A DNA stretch of 64,000 bases from Micromonospora sediminimaris (GCA_900112325.1 FOLJ01000006.1:289275-353274); one strand, 5' to 3'; shown: positions 15,055 through 24,772, counted from the first letter of the stretch. Made by a program: numbers and translations. Notes: generated by a model not told the origin, from the sequence alone.

Positions 15055-15480
15055 ATGCTGATGCCGCGCAAGCCCCCGAAGGGCTTCCGCAAGCCGCACC
15101 ACCCGGACCGCAGCGGCGCGTCCAAGGGCGGCAACCGGGTGGTGTTCGGCGAGTTCGGGATCCAGGCTCTGGAACCGGCGTACGTGACCAACCGGCAGAT
15201 CGAGTCGGCGCGTATCGCGATGACCCGCCACATCAAGCGTGGCGGCAAGGTCTGGATCACCATCTTCCCGGACCAGGCCCTCACCAAGAAGCCGGCGGAA
15301 ACCCGGATGGGTTCCGGTAAGGGCTCGCCCGAGTGGTGGGTCGCGAACGTCAAGCCCGGGCGGGTTCTCTTCGAGATGTCCTTCCCGAACGAGCAGATCG
15401 CGCGAGAGGCGATGCGTCGCGCGATCCACAAGCTCCCGATGAAGTGCCGCATTGTTACGCGCGAAGTGGGTGAATCCTGA
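15055..15480 (+). CDS. rplP: 50S ribosomal protein L16
   Basis: L16 has 141 residues and is a late-assembly protein that contacts A- and P-site t[41 protein letters not shown] and [19 protein letters not shown] are conserved. ATG 15055 is preferred over ATG 15061 because bacterial L16 usually starts MLMPRR or MLMPRK. Its stop shares one base with the rpmC ATG. Confidence 0.97.
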
Positions 15481-15716
15481 TGGCAGCGGGCGTTAAGGCC
15501 TCCGAGCTGCGTGAGCTCTCCGAGGAGGAGCTGGTCACGAAGCTGCGCGAGGCCAAGGCGGAGCTGTTCAACCTCCGCGTGCAGGCCGCAACCGGGCAGC
15601 TGGACAACAACCGGCGGCTGCAGGTCATCCGTCGGGAGATTGCCCGGATCTACACGATCATGCGTGAGCGTGAGCTGGGGCTCTCGGCCGCGCCGACTGA
15701 GGTGACTGCAGGATGA
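15480..15716 (+). CDS. rpmC: 50S ribosomal protein L29
   Basis: L29 has 78 residues, forms a helical hairpin and sits near the tunnel exit beside L23. [20 protein letters not shown] and [20 protein letters not shown] are the family core, and [17 protein letters not shown] ends the second helix. The start overlaps the rplP stop by one base, and the stop overlaps the rpsQ ATG by four bases. Confidence 0.96.
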   Translation: MAAGVKASELRELSEEELVTKLREAKAELFNLRVQAATGQLDNNRRLQVIRREIARIYTIMRERELGLSAAPTEVTAG

Positions 15717-15991
15717 GCGAGAACACGACCCCCACCAAGCCGCGGGGCCGCCGTAAGGTCCGCGAGGGCCTCGTGGTCAGCGACAAGATGGAAAAGACCG
15801 TCGTGGTCGAGGTCGAGGACCGGGTCAAGCACGCGCTGTACGGCAAGATCATGCGCCGGACCAGCAAGCTCAAGGTCCACGACGAGCAGAACTCGGCCGG
15901 CATCGGCGACCGTGTCCTGATCATGGAGACCCGGCCGCTCTCCGCCACCAAGCGGTGGCGGCTCGTGGAGATCCTCGAGAAGGCCAAGTAG
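15713..15991 (+). CDS. rpsQ: 30S ribosomal protein S17
   Basis: S17 has 92 residues and is an OB-fold protein that binds 16S rRNA early in assembly. [20 protein letters not shown] and [18 protein letters not shown] are diagnostic. It is the last gene of the S10 cluster; a 95-base gap with no clear terminator or promoter separates it from rplN. Confidence 0.97.
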   Translation: MSENTTPTKPRGRRKVREGLVVSDKMEKTVVVEVEDRVKHALYGKIMRRTSKLKVHDEQNSAGIGDRVLIMETRPLSATKRWRLVEILEKAK

Positions 15992-16086
15992 CGAAGGCTC
16001 GAGCTCGGCCCAGACGGTCGGGCGCAGGTTCCGCCAGGCTCCGGCCGCCCCGGCGGCCGGAGAACCGGCAGACATAGGAGATAGAC

Positions 16087-16455
16087 GTGATTCAGCAGGA
16101 GTCGCGACTGCGCGTCGCCGACAACACGGGTGCCCGGGAGATCCTGTGCATCCGGGTTCTCGGTGGCTCCGGTCGGCGCTACGCGAGCATCGGCGACGTC
16201 ATCGTGGCCACCGTCAAGGACGCGATCCCGGGTGCCGGTGTGAAGAAGGGCGACGTGGTCAAGGCCGTCGTCGTCCGCACCGCCAAGGAGAAGCGGCGGC
16301 CGGACGGTTCGTACATCCGCTTCGACGAGAACGCCGCCGTCATCATCAAGGACGGCGGGGACCCGCGCGGTACCCGTATCTTCGGCCCGGTCGGCCGTGA
16401 GCTGCGGGACAAGCGGTTCATGAAGATCATCTCTCTCGCGCCGGAGGTGTTGTGA
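16087..16455 (+). CDS. rplN: 50S ribosomal protein L14
   Basis: L14 has 122 residues and forms intersubunit contacts with 16S rRNA helix 14. The GTG start gives [20 protein letters not shown], and [20 protein letters not shown] and [20 protein letters not shown] follow, all standard. It heads the spc cluster. A TAGGAG site precedes the start, and the stop overlaps the rplX GTG by four bases. Confidence 0.97.
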   Translation: MIQQESRLRVADNTGAREILCIRVLGGSGRRYASIGDVIVATVKDAIPGAGVKKGDVVKAVVVRTAKEKRRPDGSYIRFDENAAVIIKDGGDPRGTRIFGPVGRELRDKRFMKIISLAPEVL

Positions 16456-16772
16456 CCGTGAAGGTCAAGAAGGGCGACACGGTCGTCGTCATCGCCGGCA
16501 AGGACAAGGGTGCCAAGGGTAAGGTCATCGCGGCCTACCCGCGGCAGGACAAGGTCCTGGTCGAGGGCGTGAACCGGATCAAGAAGCACACTCGCATCAG
16601 CACCACCCAGCGTGGCGCCAAGACCGGTGGCATCGTCACCCAGGAGGCCCCGATCCACGTTTCGAACGTGATGGTCGTGGACTCCGACGGCAAGCCGACC
16701 CGCGTCGGTTACCGGATCGACGAGAACGGCCAGAAGGTTCGCATCGCGCGTAGCACCGGTAAGGACCTGTGA
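16452..16772 (+). CDS. rplX: 50S ribosomal protein L24
   Basis: L24 has 106 residues, initiates 50S assembly and later lies at the tunnel exit. The KOW motif [18 protein letters not shown] is near the N-terminus, and [19 protein letters not shown] follows. The stop TGA shares one base with the rplE ATG. Confidence 0.97.
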   Translation: MTVKVKKGDTVVVIAGKDKGAKGKVIAAYPRQDKVLVEGVNRIKKHTRISTTQRGAKTGGIVTQEAPIHVSNVMVVDSDGKPTRVGYRIDENGQKVRIARSTGKDL

Positions 16773-17341
16773 TGACCACGGCTACCGAAACCAAGACGAT
16801 GCCGCGCCTCAAGGAGCGGTACCGCAACGAGATCATCGCCCAGCTGCGCGAGCAGTACGAGTACGGCAACCCGATGCAGGTGCCGCGGCTGGTCAAGATC
16901 GTCGTGAACATGGGTGTGGGCGAGGCCGCCCGGGACGCCAAGCTCATCGACGGTGCGGTCCGCGACCTGGCCACCATCACCGGTCAGAAGCCGCAGGTCC
17001 GGCGGGCGACGAAGTCCATCGCGCAGTTCAAGCTGCGGGAAGGCATGCCGATCGGCGCGAAGGTGACCCTGCGCGGCGACCGGATGTGGGAGTTCCTGGA
17101 CCGGCTGCTGTCCATCGCGCTGCCGCGTATCCGTGACTTCCGCGGCCTCGACGGGCGCAAGCTCGACGGGCACGGCAACTACACGTTCGGTCTGACCGAG
17201 CAGTCGGTGTTCCACGAGATCGACCAGGACAAGATCGATCGCCAGCGGGGCATGGACATCACGGTGGTTACGACCGCCACGACCGACGACGAGGGCCGGG
17301 CGCTGCTGAAGCTCCTGGGCTTCCCGTTCAAGGAGAACTGA
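16772..17341 (+). CDS. rplE: 50S ribosomal protein L5
   Basis: L5 has 189 residues; it binds 5S rRNA and contacts P-site t[58 protein letters not shown] and [20 protein letters not shown] are family signatures. I chose ATG 16772, which overlaps the rplX stop by one base. A GTG codon directly before it (16769) is possible and would add one residue. rpsN starts one base after the stop. Confidence 0.97.
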   Translation: MTTATETKTMPRLKERYRNEIIAQLREQYEYGNPMQVPRLVKIVVNMGVGEAARDAKLIDGAVRDLATITGQKPQVRRATKSIAQFKLREGMPIGAKVTLRGDRMWEFLDRLLSIALPRIRDFRGLDGRKLDGHGNYTFGLTEQSVFHEIDQDKIDRQRGMDITVVTTATTDDEGRALLKLLGFPFKEN

Positions 17342-17342
17342 G

Positions 17343-17528
17343 ATGGCCAAGAAGGCGCTGATCCTCAAGGCGGCCGCGAAGCCGAAGTTCTCGGTTCGCG
17401 CGTACACCCGCTGCCAGCGGTGCGGGCGTCCCAAGGCGGTCTACCGCAAGTTCGGGCTCTGCCGGGTGTGTATCCGGGAGATGGCCCACCGCGGTGAGCT
17501 GCCCGGCGTGTCCAAGGCTTCCTGGTAA
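17343..17528 (+). CDS. rpsN: 30S ribosomal protein S14, zinc-binding type Z
   Basis: This short S14 has 61 residues. Four cysteines in the pattern CQRC...CRVC (residues about 24-43) form a zinc ribbon, which marks it as the type Z (C+) form rather than the roughly 100-residue zinc-independent form. Many actinomycetes also carry a zinc-independent paralogue elsewhere that is made under zinc starvation; none lies in this window. A 97-base gap follows before rpsH. Confidence 0.97.
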   Translation: MAKKALILKAAAKPKFSVRAYTRCQRCGRPKAVYRKFGLCRVCIREMAHRGELPGVSKASW

Positions 17529-17625
17529 TAGCCCGGCGCGCTCCGGCGCGTCAGCTGGACTGTCTCTTCGCCGTAGGCCTGCGACGTGTCGCGGGAACCC
17601 CGGCGAGAAAGGTTGACGAGTTTTC

Positions 17626-18033
17626 ATGACGATGACCGACCCGATCGCAGACATGCTCACGCGTCTGCGTAACGCCAACCAGGCGTACCACGACCGGGTG
17701 ACGATGCCGTACTCGAAGATCAAGGCGAACATCGCCGAGGTCCTCAAGTCCGAGGGCTACATCGCCACCTGGGCAGTCGAGGAGCCCGAGGAGGGTGCCG
17801 TCGGCAAGCGACTGGTCGTCGAGCTGAAGTACGGCCAGAACCGGGAGCGGAGCCTGGCCGGTATCAAGCGCGTCTCCAAGCCCGGTCTGCGGGTGTACGC
17901 CAAGTCGGACGGGCTCCCCCGGGTGCTCGGTGGGCTGGGCGTGGCGATCATTTCGACGTCCCAGGGACTGCTCACCGACCGGCAGGCCCGCAAGCGGAGC
18001 GTTGGCGGGGAAGTCCTCGCCTTCGTCTGGTAA
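17626..18033 (+). CDS. rpsH: 30S ribosomal protein S8
   Basis: S8 has 135 residues and binds the central domain of 16S r[23 protein letters not shown] at the N-terminus and the C-terminal motif [20 protein letters not shown] are diagnostic. In E. coli S8 represses the spc operon by binding mRNA near rplE; the equivalent site was not examined here. A GAAAGG site precedes the start. rplF follows after 16 bases. Confidence 0.97.
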   Translation: MTMTDPIADMLTRLRNANQAYHDRVTMPYSKIKANIAEVLKSEGYIATWAVEEPEEGAVGKRLVVELKYGQNRERSLAGIKRVSKPGLRVYAKSDGLPRVLGGLGVAIISTSQGLLTDRQARKRSVGGEVLAFVW

Positions 18034-18049
18034 CGGGAGACAGGTAGAA

Positions 18050-18592
18050 ATGTCGCGTATTGGACGTAAGTCGATCCCGGTGCCATCCGGAGTCGACGTG
18101 ACGATCGACGGCCGGACCGTCAAGGTCAAGGGCCCCAAGGGCGAGCTGTCGCACACCCTGGCCGAGCCGATCACCATCGAGCGGGCCGAGGACGGGCAAC
18201 TGAGCGTCAACCGCCCGAACGACGAGCGCAAGGCCAAGGAACTGCACGGCCTGAGCCGTACCCTGGTCGCCAACATGATCGTCGGGGTCACCGAGGGCTA
18301 CCGTAAGAGCCTGGAGATCGCCGGCACGGGTTACCGGGTCACCGCCAAGGGCAAGGACCTGGAGTTCGCGCTCGGGTTCTCGCACCCGGTGCAGGTGCAG
18401 GCGCCCGAGGGCATCACCTTCACGGTGGAGCGCCCGACGCTGTTCCACGTGGCCGGCATCGACAAGCAACTCGTCGGTGAGGTCGCCGCCAACATCCGGA
18501 AGATTCGCCCGCCGGAGCCCTACAAGGGCAAGGGCGTGAAGTACCAGGGCGAAGTCATCCGACGCAAGGCCGGAAAGGCAGGTAAGAAGTGA
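18050..18592 (+). CDS. rplF: 50S ribosomal protein L6
   Basis: L6 has 180 residues in two similar domains, close to the sarcin-ricin loop. The N-terminus [20 protein letters not shown] and the C-terminal [20 protein letters not shown] are diagnostic. ATG 18050 is chosen because the open frame upstream overlaps rpsH. The stop overlaps the rplR GTG by four bases. Confidence 0.97.
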   Translation: MSRIGRKSIPVPSGVDVTIDGRTVKVKGPKGELSHTLAEPITIERAEDGQLSVNRPNDERKAKELHGLSRTLVANMIVGVTEGYRKSLEIAGTGYRVTAKGKDLEFALGFSHPVQVQAPEGITFTVERPTLFHVAGIDKQLVGEVAANIRKIRPPEPYKGKGVKYQGEVIRRKAGKAGKK

Positions 18593-18978
18593 GCGCCACG
18601 CTGCTCAAGCGCCGCCGCGGCGTCGCCGCCAAGCGTGCCGTCGGGCGGGCGCGGCGGCACTTCCGAGTGCGCAAGAACGTCAGCGGCACCGCCGCGCGTC
18701 CCCGCCTGGTGGTCACCCGTTCGCTGCGGCACATCGTCGCCCAGATCGTGGACGACACCAAGGGTCACACCTTGGCGTCGGCCTCGACCCTGGACGCCTC
18801 GGTGCGCGGTACGGAGGGCGACAAGAGCGCCCTGGCTGGCAAGGTCGGCACCCTGCTGGCCGAGCGGGCCAAGGCCGCTGGCATCTCCAAGGTCGTCTTC
18901 GACCGCGGCGGCAACCGGTACGCGGGGCGGGTCGCCGCGCTCGCCGACGCCGCCCGCGAAGCCGGGCTCGAGTTCTGA
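18589..18978 (+). CDS. rplR: 50S ribosomal protein L18
   Basis: L18 has 129 residues and binds 5S rRNA with L5. [20 protein letters not shown], the [12 protein letters not shown] segment and the C-terminal [20 protein letters not shown] are typical. It starts with GTG inside the end of rplF. rpsE follows after 34 bases containing a GAAGGA site. Confidence 0.97.
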   Translation: MSATLLKRRRGVAAKRAVGRARRHFRVRKNVSGTAARPRLVVTRSLRHIVAQIVDDTKGHTLASASTLDASVRGTEGDKSALAGKVGTLLAERAKAAGISKVVFDRGGNRYAGRVAALADAAREAGLEF

Positions 18979-19012
18979 CAATCCCCGTCACGAGAGAGAA
19001 GGAAGGCTGCTG

Positions 19013-19627
19013 ATGCCAGGTCAACAGCGCCGTGGCGGCGGGTCCGGTGGCAACGAGGGTGGTCGCCGCGACAACCGCCGTGAGGGCGGCCGCGGAAACG
19101 CGCCCGCCGAGAAGACCCCGCACCTCGAGCGGGTCGTCGCGATCAACCGCGTCGCCAAGGTCGTGAAGGGTGGTCGTCGCTTCAGCTTCACCGCCCTGGT
19201 GATCGTGGGCGACGGCGACGGCACCGTGGGCGTGGGCTACGGAAAGGCCAAGGAGGTGCCCGCGGCGATCGCCAAGGGCGTCGAGGAGGCCAAGAAGCAC
19301 TTCTTCAAGGTGCCGCGGATCGGTTCCTCGATCCCGCACCCGGTCACGGGCGAGGACGCCGCCGGGGTGGTGCTGCTCAAGCCGGCCTCCGCCGGTACGG
19401 GTGTCATCGCGGGTGGCCCGGTCCGTGCCGTGCTGGAGTGCGCGGGCATCCACGACGTGCTCTCCAAGAGCCTCGGCTCGTCGAACCCGATCAACATCGT
19501 GCACGCCACCGTGGCCGCGCTGAAGGGGCTGGAGTCCCCGGAGGCCGTTGCCGCGCGGCGGGGCCTGCCGGTGGAAGACGTCGCGCCGGCGGCCATGCTG
19601 GCCTCGCGGGCGGAGGTGGCGTCCTGA
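19013..19627 (+). CDS. rpsE: 30S ribosomal protein S5
   Basis: S5 has 204 residues and works in mRNA unwinding and decoding accuracy. A glycine- and arginine-rich N-terminal extension of about 40 residues ([20 protein letters not shown]) precedes the S5 core [20 protein letters not shown]. The core continues with [20 protein letters not shown] and [19 protein letters not shown]. The stop shares a base with the rpmD ATG. The long open frame running in from rplR is out of frame with the real L18. Confidence 0.97.
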   Translation: MPGQQRRGGGSGGNEGGRRDNRREGGRGNAPAEKTPHLERVVAINRVAKVVKGGRRFSFTALVIVGDGDGTVGVGYGKAKEVPAAIAKGVEEAKKHFFKVPRIGSSIPHPVTGEDAAGVVLLKPASAGTGVIAGGPVRAVLECAGIHDVLSKSLGSSNPINIVHATVAALKGLESPEAVAARRGLPVEDVAPAAMLASRAEVAS

Positions 19628-19809
19628 TGGCACGGCTCAAGGTCACCCAGGTCCGTTCCGAGATCGGGACCAAGCGCAACCAGCGGGAGTCGCTGCGTTC
19701 GCTCGGTCTCAAGCGGATCAATGACGTGGTGGTCAAGGAGGACCGGCCCGAGATTCGCGGCATGATCTTCACGGTCAACCACCTCGTGAAGGTCGAGGAG
19801 GTCGAGTAA
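19627..19809 (+). CDS. rpmD: 50S ribosomal protein L30
   Basis: L30 has 60 residues. [40 protein letters not shown] and the end [13 protein letters not shown] match the whole family length. It is present in actinobacteria but lost in several other phyla. One-base overlaps with both rpsE and rplO place it tightly in the spc operon. Confidence 0.97.
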   Translation: MARLKVTQVRSEIGTKRNQRESLRSLGLKRINDVVVKEDRPEIRGMIFTVNHLVKVEEVE

Positions 19810-20252
19810 TGACGATCAAGGTCCATCACCTGCGTCCGGCGCCGGGTGCCAAGACCGCGAAGACCCGTGTGGGTCGCGGTGAGGGCTCCAAGGGCAAGAC
19901 CGCCGGTCGCGGTACCAAGGGTTCGAAGGCCCGGAAGAACATCTCGGCGGCGTTCGAGGGTGGGCAGATGCCCATCCACATGCGCCTGCCGAAGCTGAAG
20001 GGCTTCAAGAACAAGTTCAAGGTGGTCTTCCAGGTCGTGAACCTGGACCGCCTGGCCGAGCTGTTCCCCAACGGTGGCCAGGTCGGCCCGACCGAACTGG
20101 TCGAGGCCGGCGCGGTCCGCAAGGGGCAGCCGGTGAAGATCCTCGGCACCGGGGACCTCGGCGGAGTGGCGCTCCAGGTGTCGGCGCACGCGTTCAGCGC
20201 GTCGGCCAAGGAGAAGATCACGGCTGCCGGCGGTTCGACGACCGAGCTGTAG
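19809..20252 (+). CDS. rplO: 50S ribosomal protein L15
   Basis: L15 has 147 residues and is a late-assembly protein that threads between 23S rRNA domains. [40 protein letters not shown] and [20 protein letters not shown] are diagnostic. It is the last ribosomal gene before secY. A strong hairpin begins 11 bases after its stop, so secY may have its own promoter. Confidence 0.97.
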   Translation: MTIKVHHLRPAPGAKTAKTRVGRGEGSKGKTAGRGTKGSKARKNISAAFEGGQMPIHMRLPKLKGFKNKFKVVFQVVNLDRLAELFPNGGQVGPTELVEAGAVRKGQPVKILGTGDLGGVALQVSAHAFSASAKEKITAAGGSTTEL

Positions 20253-20263
20253 AGCGGTTTTAC

Positions 20264-20305
20264 CCATGGCGCCCGCCAGTTGATCCCAGCTGGCGGGCGC
20301 CATGG
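20264..20305 (+). terminator. Hairpin between rplO and secY
   Basis: Arms of 16 bases (20264-20279 and 20290-20305) pair exactly around a 10-base loop. It probably ends or attenuates the ribosomal spc transcript before secY. Confidence 0.65.
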
Positions 20306-20353
20306 TCTACAACGGGCCTTCGCGCCCGGTAACATCGGATTCGGTTTATGTAG

Positions 20354-20427
20354 CCGGGCACATCTGCCCGGACCGGGATCGGGCTGTTAGAGTCCCTTCC
20401 CAGCCATGGATATCGGGCACTTGCCCG
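20354..20427 (+). promoter_or_regulatory. Two small tandem hairpins and possible promoter before secY
   Basis: CCGGGCA/TGCCCGG (20354-20371) and CGGGCA/TGCCCG (20414-20427) are two similar short hairpins. Between them lies TAGAGT (20388-20393), a good actinomycete -10 element with only a weak -35. They lie in the secY leader, 60-130 bases before its TTG start. A regulatory role is inferred only. Confidence 0.35.
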
Positions 20428-20485
20428 GAACCCACCCCGATCCGCCAGGGACGACCGGCGGCCCGCCTCGCGCAGGAGGAAGAAG

Positions 20486-21808
20486 TTGCTGTCCGCCTTT
20501 CTCAGTGCGTTCCGTACGCCTGACCTGCGCAAGAAGCTGCTGTTCACAGTCGGCATCATCGCGATCTACCGGCTCGGCGCCACGGTGCCCAGCCCGGGCG
20601 TCTCGTACGGCAACGTGCAGAAGTGCCTGGAGACCCTTGAAGGCTCCACAGGCGTACTGAACCTGCTCGATCTCTTCTCCGGCGGCGCGCTGCTGCAGCT
20701 GTCGATCTTTGCGCTGGGCATCATGCCCTACATCACCGCGTCGATCATCCTGCAGCTGCTGACGGTGGTCATTCCCCGGCTCGAGCAGCTCCGCAAGGAG
20801 GGCCAGGCCGGCCAGGCGAAGATCACCCAGTACACCCGCTATCTGACGCTGGGGCTGGGTGTCCTGCAGGCCTCGGCGTTCGTGGCGCTGGCCCGCTCCG
20901 GGCAGCTGTTCAACAACCAGTGCAACGAGGAGATCATCCCGACCGGCACCGGCATTCCGGACTGGCTGACCCTGTCCATCCTGGTGATGACGATGACCGC
21001 CGGCACCGGCATGGTCATGTGGCTCGGTGAGCTGATCACCGACCGCGGCGTCGGCAACGGCATGTCCGTCCTGATCTTCACCTCGATCGCGGCCCGGCTC
21101 CCCAGCGAGGGCTGGCGGATCAAGGAGAGCCAGGGCTGGTGGAAGTTCATGCTCGTCATCGCCCTGGTGCTGGTGGTCATCACCGCGGTGACCTTCATCG
21201 AGCAGGCGCAGCGCCGCATCCCGGTGCAGTACGCCAAGCGCATGATCGGCCGGCGGATGTACGGCGGCACCTCGACCTACATCCCGCTCAAGGTCAACCA
21301 GGCGGGTGTGATCCCGGTCATCTTCGGCTCGTCGCTGCTCTACCTGCCGCAGCTGGCCTTGCAGTTCTTCGACCAGAACGACCCGGGCAAGACCCAGGCG
21401 TGGATCCAGAACAACCTGGTCGACCCGACCAGCCCGATCTACATCGCGGTCTACTTCCTGCTGATCATCTTCTTCACGTACTTCTACGTCTCGATCACGT
21501 TCAACCCGACCGAGGTCGCGGACAACATGAAGAAGTACGGCGGCTTCGTGCCGGGCATCCGCCCCGGTAAGCCGACCGCCGACTACCTGGACTTCATCCT
21601 CAGTCGCATCACCCTGCCGGGTGCGCTGTACCTCGCGATCATCTCGATCCTGCCGAACTTCTTCTTCATCTGGCTGGACCGGCAGCAGTACCTCAACTTC
21701 CCGTTCGGTGGTACCGCAGTGCTGATCATGGTCGGCGTGGCTCTGGAGACGAGCAAGCAGATCGAGAGCCAACTGATGCAGCGGAACTACGAAGGGTTCC
21801 TGCGGTAG
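20486..21808 (+). CDS. secY: Preprotein translocase subunit SecY
   Basis: SecY has 440 residues and is the central channel of the Sec translocon in the cytoplasmic membrane. Ten hydrophobic segments can be followed, from LLFTVGIIAIYRLGATVPSP to the last GTAVLIMVGVALETSKQIES. The plug and pore region LDLFSGGALLQLSIFALGIM and the cytoplasmic loop GTSTYIPLKVNQAGVIPVIF are conserved. The start codon is TTG, chosen for the AGGAGGA site six bases upstream and the expected N-terminus MLSAFLSAFRTPDLRKK. adk begins immediately after the stop. Confidence 0.98.
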   Translation: MLSAFLSAFRTPDLRKKLLFTVGIIAIYRLGATVPSPGVSYGNVQKCLETLEGSTGVLNLLDLFSGGALLQLSIFALGIMPYITASIILQLLTVVIPRLEQLRKEGQAGQAKITQYTRYLTLGLGVLQASAFVALARSGQLFNNQCNEEIIPTGTGIPDWLTLSILVMTMTAGTGMVMWLGELITDRGVGNGMSVLIFTSIAARLPSEGWRIKESQGWWKFMLVIALVLVVITAVTFIEQAQRRIPVQYAKRMIGRRMYGGTSTYIPLKVNQAGVIPVIFGSSLLYLPQLALQFFDQNDPGKTQAWIQNNLVDPTSPIYIAVYFLLIIFFTYFYVSITFNPTEVADNMKKYGGFVPGIRPGKPTADYLDFILSRITLPGALYLAIISILPNFFFIWLDRQQYLNFPFGGTAVLIMVGVALETSKQIESQLMQRNYEGFLR

Positions 21809-22462
21809 ATGAGACTGGTTCTGGTTGGCCCGCCGGGTGCGGGCAAGGGCACACAGGCGGAGTTCATCGCCGCGCACCTGTCCGTGCCGAAGATCTCGAC
21901 CGGCGACATCTTCCGGGCCAACGTGTCCCAGGGCACCCCGCTCGGCGTCGAGGCCAAGCGATACATGGACGCCGGCAAGCTGGTCCCGGACGAGGTCACC
22001 ATCAACATGGTGCGGGACCGGCTCGCTGAGCCGGACGCCGCCGAGGGCTTCCTGCTCGACGGTTTCCCGCGTACCACCCCGCAGGCCGCCGCGCTGGACA
22101 AGCTCCTCGCCGATCTCGGAACCGCGCTGGACATCGTGCTCGAACTGGTCGTCGACGACGACGAGGTGATCCGCCGGCTCTCCGGCCGGCGTACCTGCCG
22201 GGGCTGCGGCAAGATCTGGCATGTCGAGTTCGATCCGACCAGCCGGGAAAGCATCTGCGACCGGTGCGGCGCGGAGCTGTTCCAGCGGGACGACGACAAG
22301 CCGGAGACGATCGCCGCCCGACTGCGGGAGTACGCCGAGAAGACCGCGCCGCTGGTGGACTACTACGGCGCGCAGGGCAAGCTGGTCGGCATCGACGCCA
22401 CCGGCCCGGTGGAGGACGTCACGGTCCGCGCCATCGACGCCCTTCGCTCGTACGGGGGCTGA
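21809..22462 (+). CDS. adk: Adenylate kinase
   Basis: Adenylate kinase has 217 residues and catalyses ATP + AMP = 2 ADP. Present are the P-loop GPPGAGKGT (residues 7-15), the AMP-binding STGDIFR and the GFPRT motif. A long LID domain carries four cysteines in the pattern CRGC...CDRC (residues about 130-153), so the LID is predicted to bind zinc. Many actinobacterial Adk proteins have the short LID without cysteines, so this form is worth noting. It has no gap after secY and is surely cotranscribed with it. Confidence 0.97.
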   Translation: MRLVLVGPPGAGKGTQAEFIAAHLSVPKISTGDIFRANVSQGTPLGVEAKRYMDAGKLVPDEVTINMVRDRLAEPDAAEGFLLDGFPRTTPQAAALDKLLADLGTALDIVLELVVDDDEVIRRLSGRRTCRGCGKIWHVEFDPTSRESICDRCGAELFQRDDDKPETIAARLREYAEKTAPLVDYYGAQGKLVGIDATGPVEDVTVRAIDALRSYGG

Positions 22463-22550
22463 GGTCGCCCGGCTGCCAGCCGGATAGAGTGCTAACAGCG
22501 GGGTACGCCGGTCGTACCTCGCTGTTTCGGCAACGAAAGGTAGCGCCTCC

Positions 22551-23402
22551 ATGCGTCGTCCCCAGCTGGACATCCAGCTGAAGACTCCTGAGCAGATCGA
22601 GAAGATGCGGGCCGCCGGCCTCGTGGTCGCGGAGGCGCTTCGCCGGATGCGGGAGGCGGTGGCCCCGGGCGTGAGCACCGCCGACCTGGATGCGATCGCC
22701 GAGACGACGATTCGTGCCGCGGGCGCGGTCCCGTCCTTCCAGGGCTACCACGGGTTCCCGGCGTCGATCTGCTCCTCGGTCAACGAGCAGATCGTGCACG
22801 CCATCCCGTCGCCGAAGCAGGTCCTCGCCGACGGTGACCTGATCTCGATCGACTGCGGCGCGGTGCTCGACGGGTGGCACGGCGACGCGGCGATCACGGT
22901 CGGCGTGGGCGAGGTCGATCCGGCGCTGCTGCGGATGGCCGAGGTCGCCGAGGACGCGATGTGGGCCGGGATCGCTGCGGCCGCTCGCGGTGCCGCTGGG
23001 GGCAAGGGTCGGCTGACCGACATCTCGCATGCGGTGGAACGTGCGATCCGTAAGGCGGGGCGCTACGGCATCGTCGACGGCTACGGCGGTCACGGCATCG
23101 GTACGGAGATGCATCAGGACCCGCACGTGCTCAACCACGGGCGGCCGGGCAAGGGGCCCCGGTTGGTGCCGGGGCTGGCGCTGGCCATCGAGCCGATGAT
23201 CACCATGGGGTCCCCGCGTACGGCGGAACTCGCCGACGGCTGGACCGTCGTCACCCGCGACGGATCGCGTGCCGCGCATGTCGAGCACACCATGGCCCTG
23301 CTGCCCGACGGGGTGTGGGTGCTTACCGCGCAGGACGGCGGCCGGGCCCGCCTGGGCGACCTGGTCACCGCCCGCCAGCCGAGCGCCACGCCGGCCGGCT
23401 AA
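22551..23402 (+). CDS. map: Type I methionine aminopeptidase
   Basis: This 283-residue enzyme removes N-terminal methionine from nascent proteins using a dinuclear metal centre. The ligands are recognisable: the two Asp residues in DCGAVLDGWHGDAAIT, the His in GHGIGTEMHQDP, and the Glu residues of LAIEPM and HVEHTM. The substrate His is in GYHGFPASIC. It lacks the SH3-binding extension of the longer actinobacterial MetAP. The ATG follows GAAAGG. The upstream 88 bases contain TAGAGT (22485-22490), a possible -10 element. Confidence 0.95.
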   Translation: MRRPQLDIQLKTPEQIEKMRAAGLVVAEALRRMREAVAPGVSTADLDAIAETTIRAAGAVPSFQGYHGFPASICSSVNEQIVHAIPSPKQVLADGDLISIDCGAVLDGWHGDAAITVGVGEVDPALLRMAEVAEDAMWAGIAAAARGAAGGKGRLTDISHAVERAIRKAGRYGIVDGYGGHGIGTEMHQDPHVLNHGRPGKGPRLVPGLALAIEPMITMGSPRTAELADGWTVVTRDGSRAAHVEHTMALLPDGVWVLTAQDGGRARLGDLVTARQPSATPAG

Positions 23403-23495
23403 CGCGGGCGGCCACAGCGGGCCCCGACATTGCCGGGGACCGCGCTGGAGCGGGTGCCAGGGCGGTGCTGGCACTGCGGTGGCATGCTTGCCGGC

Positions 23496-24230
23496 ATGGA
23501 CGAGCGGGACGCTATGCGAGCAGCGGACGCCGACCGTCAGGCGGTCGCCGAACGACTCCGGGTGGCGCTCGACGAGGGGCGACTCGACCTGCACGAGTAC
23601 GACGAGCGGTTGCAGCGGGCCTATGCCGCCCGCACCTACGCCGAACTCGACGCCCTCGTCAGTGACCTGCCGGTGCCCGGCGGCGCGGTGCTGCCGACGC
23701 CTCGGCAGCCGAACGTCCCGGTGCCGGCCGAGGCCGGACGCGGGCCCACCGCGCGCTGGCTGGTCGAGGTATGGGAACCCTGGCTGAAGGTGGTCGGGAT
23801 CGTGGTGACGGTCTGGGCCGTCAGCTCGCTGGCGGCCGGTGAGGTGCTCTACTTCTGGCCGGGCTGGGTCGCGGGTCCGTGGGGTGCGGTGGTGCTGGTG
23901 CGTACCGTCACCGGGCTGACCAGTGGTGAGCCGGCGCGTTGGGCAGCCGAGCGGGAGCGCCGCCGGCAGCGGAAGGCGGAGAAGCGGGCGCTCAAGCGTG
24001 AGCGTAAGGCCGTGGGCCAGCAGCAGCCCGGCATCGCTGGCGCCCCTGGAGCCGGCGCGGCGGCCGAGCAGGCGGTGCAGCAGGCGAACGGCGTCACCGA
24101 AGCCGCACCAGCGGCCGAGAGCGGCCGCACCGAAGGTGGGCGGCCGACCCGCGACGGCGGCACCCACGGCACCGCCGGGGCACCGGTGAGTGAGCCGACG
24201 CGGGGACCTGACCGGGGTGATGTGGGCTGA
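23496..24230 (+). CDS. DUF1707 membrane-associated protein
   Basis: This encodes 244 residues. The N-terminus holds the DUF1707 signature (MRAADADRQAVAERLRVALD and EGRLDLHEYDERLQRAYAAR), a short domain found at the start of many actinobacterial proteins. Two hydrophobic segments follow at residues about 92-112 and 115-135 (VVGIVVTVWAVSSLAAGEVL and FWPGWVAGPWGAVVLVRTVT). A charged stretch ERERRRQRKAEKRALKRERK and an alanine-rich disordered tail end the protein. The function is unknown. I chose ATG 23496; ATG 23484 is four codons upstream. The gene sits between map and infA, which are adjacent in many bacteria. Confidence 0.75.
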   Translation: MDERDAMRAADADRQAVAERLRVALDEGRLDLHEYDERLQRAYAARTYAELDALVSDLPVPGGAVLPTPRQPNVPVPAEAGRGPTARWLVEVWEPWLKVVGIVVTVWAVSSLAAGEVLYFWPGWVAGPWGAVVLVRTVTGLTSGEPARWAAERERRRQRKAEKRALKRERKAVGQQQPGIAGAPGAGAAAEQAVQQANGVTEAAPAAESGRTEGGRPTRDGGTHGTAGAPVSEPTRGPDRGDVG

Positions 24231-24275
24231 ACGTCCCGTTTCCTGGACCTGGTTGAGCCTAGGTGGCAGGTCGGT

Positions 24276-24305
24276 TTGGCGACCGCGTGCAGGCGGGCGT
24301 ACACT
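24276..24305 (+). promoter_or_regulatory. Promoter of the infA-rpmJ-rpsM operon
   Basis: TTGGCG (24276-24281), an 18-base spacer and TACACT (24300-24305) form a good housekeeping promoter about 155 bases before infA. Confidence 0.55.
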
Positions 24306-24459
24306 TTCTGATCGGCGCGCAGCGTCCACTCCGTCATGCCCACCAGCGCTTCGGTGGGACGCGGAGCCGCGGCTGGCGCGGGAAGCCTGATCTTGGTCAA
24401 GCACCCGTGTAAGACGTTGTGGGCCGTCCGGAGCAACCGACGTCAGGACAGCGGAGGAC

Positions 24460-24681
24460 ATGCCGAAAAAAGACGGAGCCATCGAGATCGAAGGTCGGGT
24501 CATCGAGCCCCTGCCGAACGCTATGTTCCGGGTGGAGCTCGCCAACGGCCACAAGGTGCTGGCTCACATCAGCGGCAAGATGCGGCAGCACTACATCCGC
24601 ATCCTGCCGGAGGATCGGGTCGTCGTCGAACTTTCGCCGTACGACCTGACCCGCGGGCGCATCGTCTACCGCTACAAGTAA
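24460..24681 (+). CDS. infA: Translation initiation factor IF-1
   Basis: IF-1 has 73 residues and is an OB-fold protein that binds the 30S A site. [40 protein letters not shown] and [20 protein letters not shown] cover its whole length. The upstream gap contains a good promoter, so infA probably heads an operon with rpmJ, rpsM, rpsK, rpsD, rpoA and rplQ. Confidence 0.98.
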   Translation: MPKKDGAIEIEGRVIEPLPNAMFRVELANGHKVLAHISGKMRQHYIRILPEDRVVVELSPYDLTRGRIVYRYK

Positions 24682-24772
24682 GCCTGACGGCGGCCGGGAA
24701 ACGTCCCGTGTCCGTCTTCGACGTCCGGTGTCGCGCCTCGTGATGCCGGGCCAGATGGGAAGTAAGGCAACC

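Noticed and set aside
20387..24554. Long minus-strand frames (763 and 711 codons) opposite secY, adk, map and the DUF1707 gene
   Set aside because: The plus strand encodes clear, complete proteins here; the opposite frames are low-complexity by-products of high GC.
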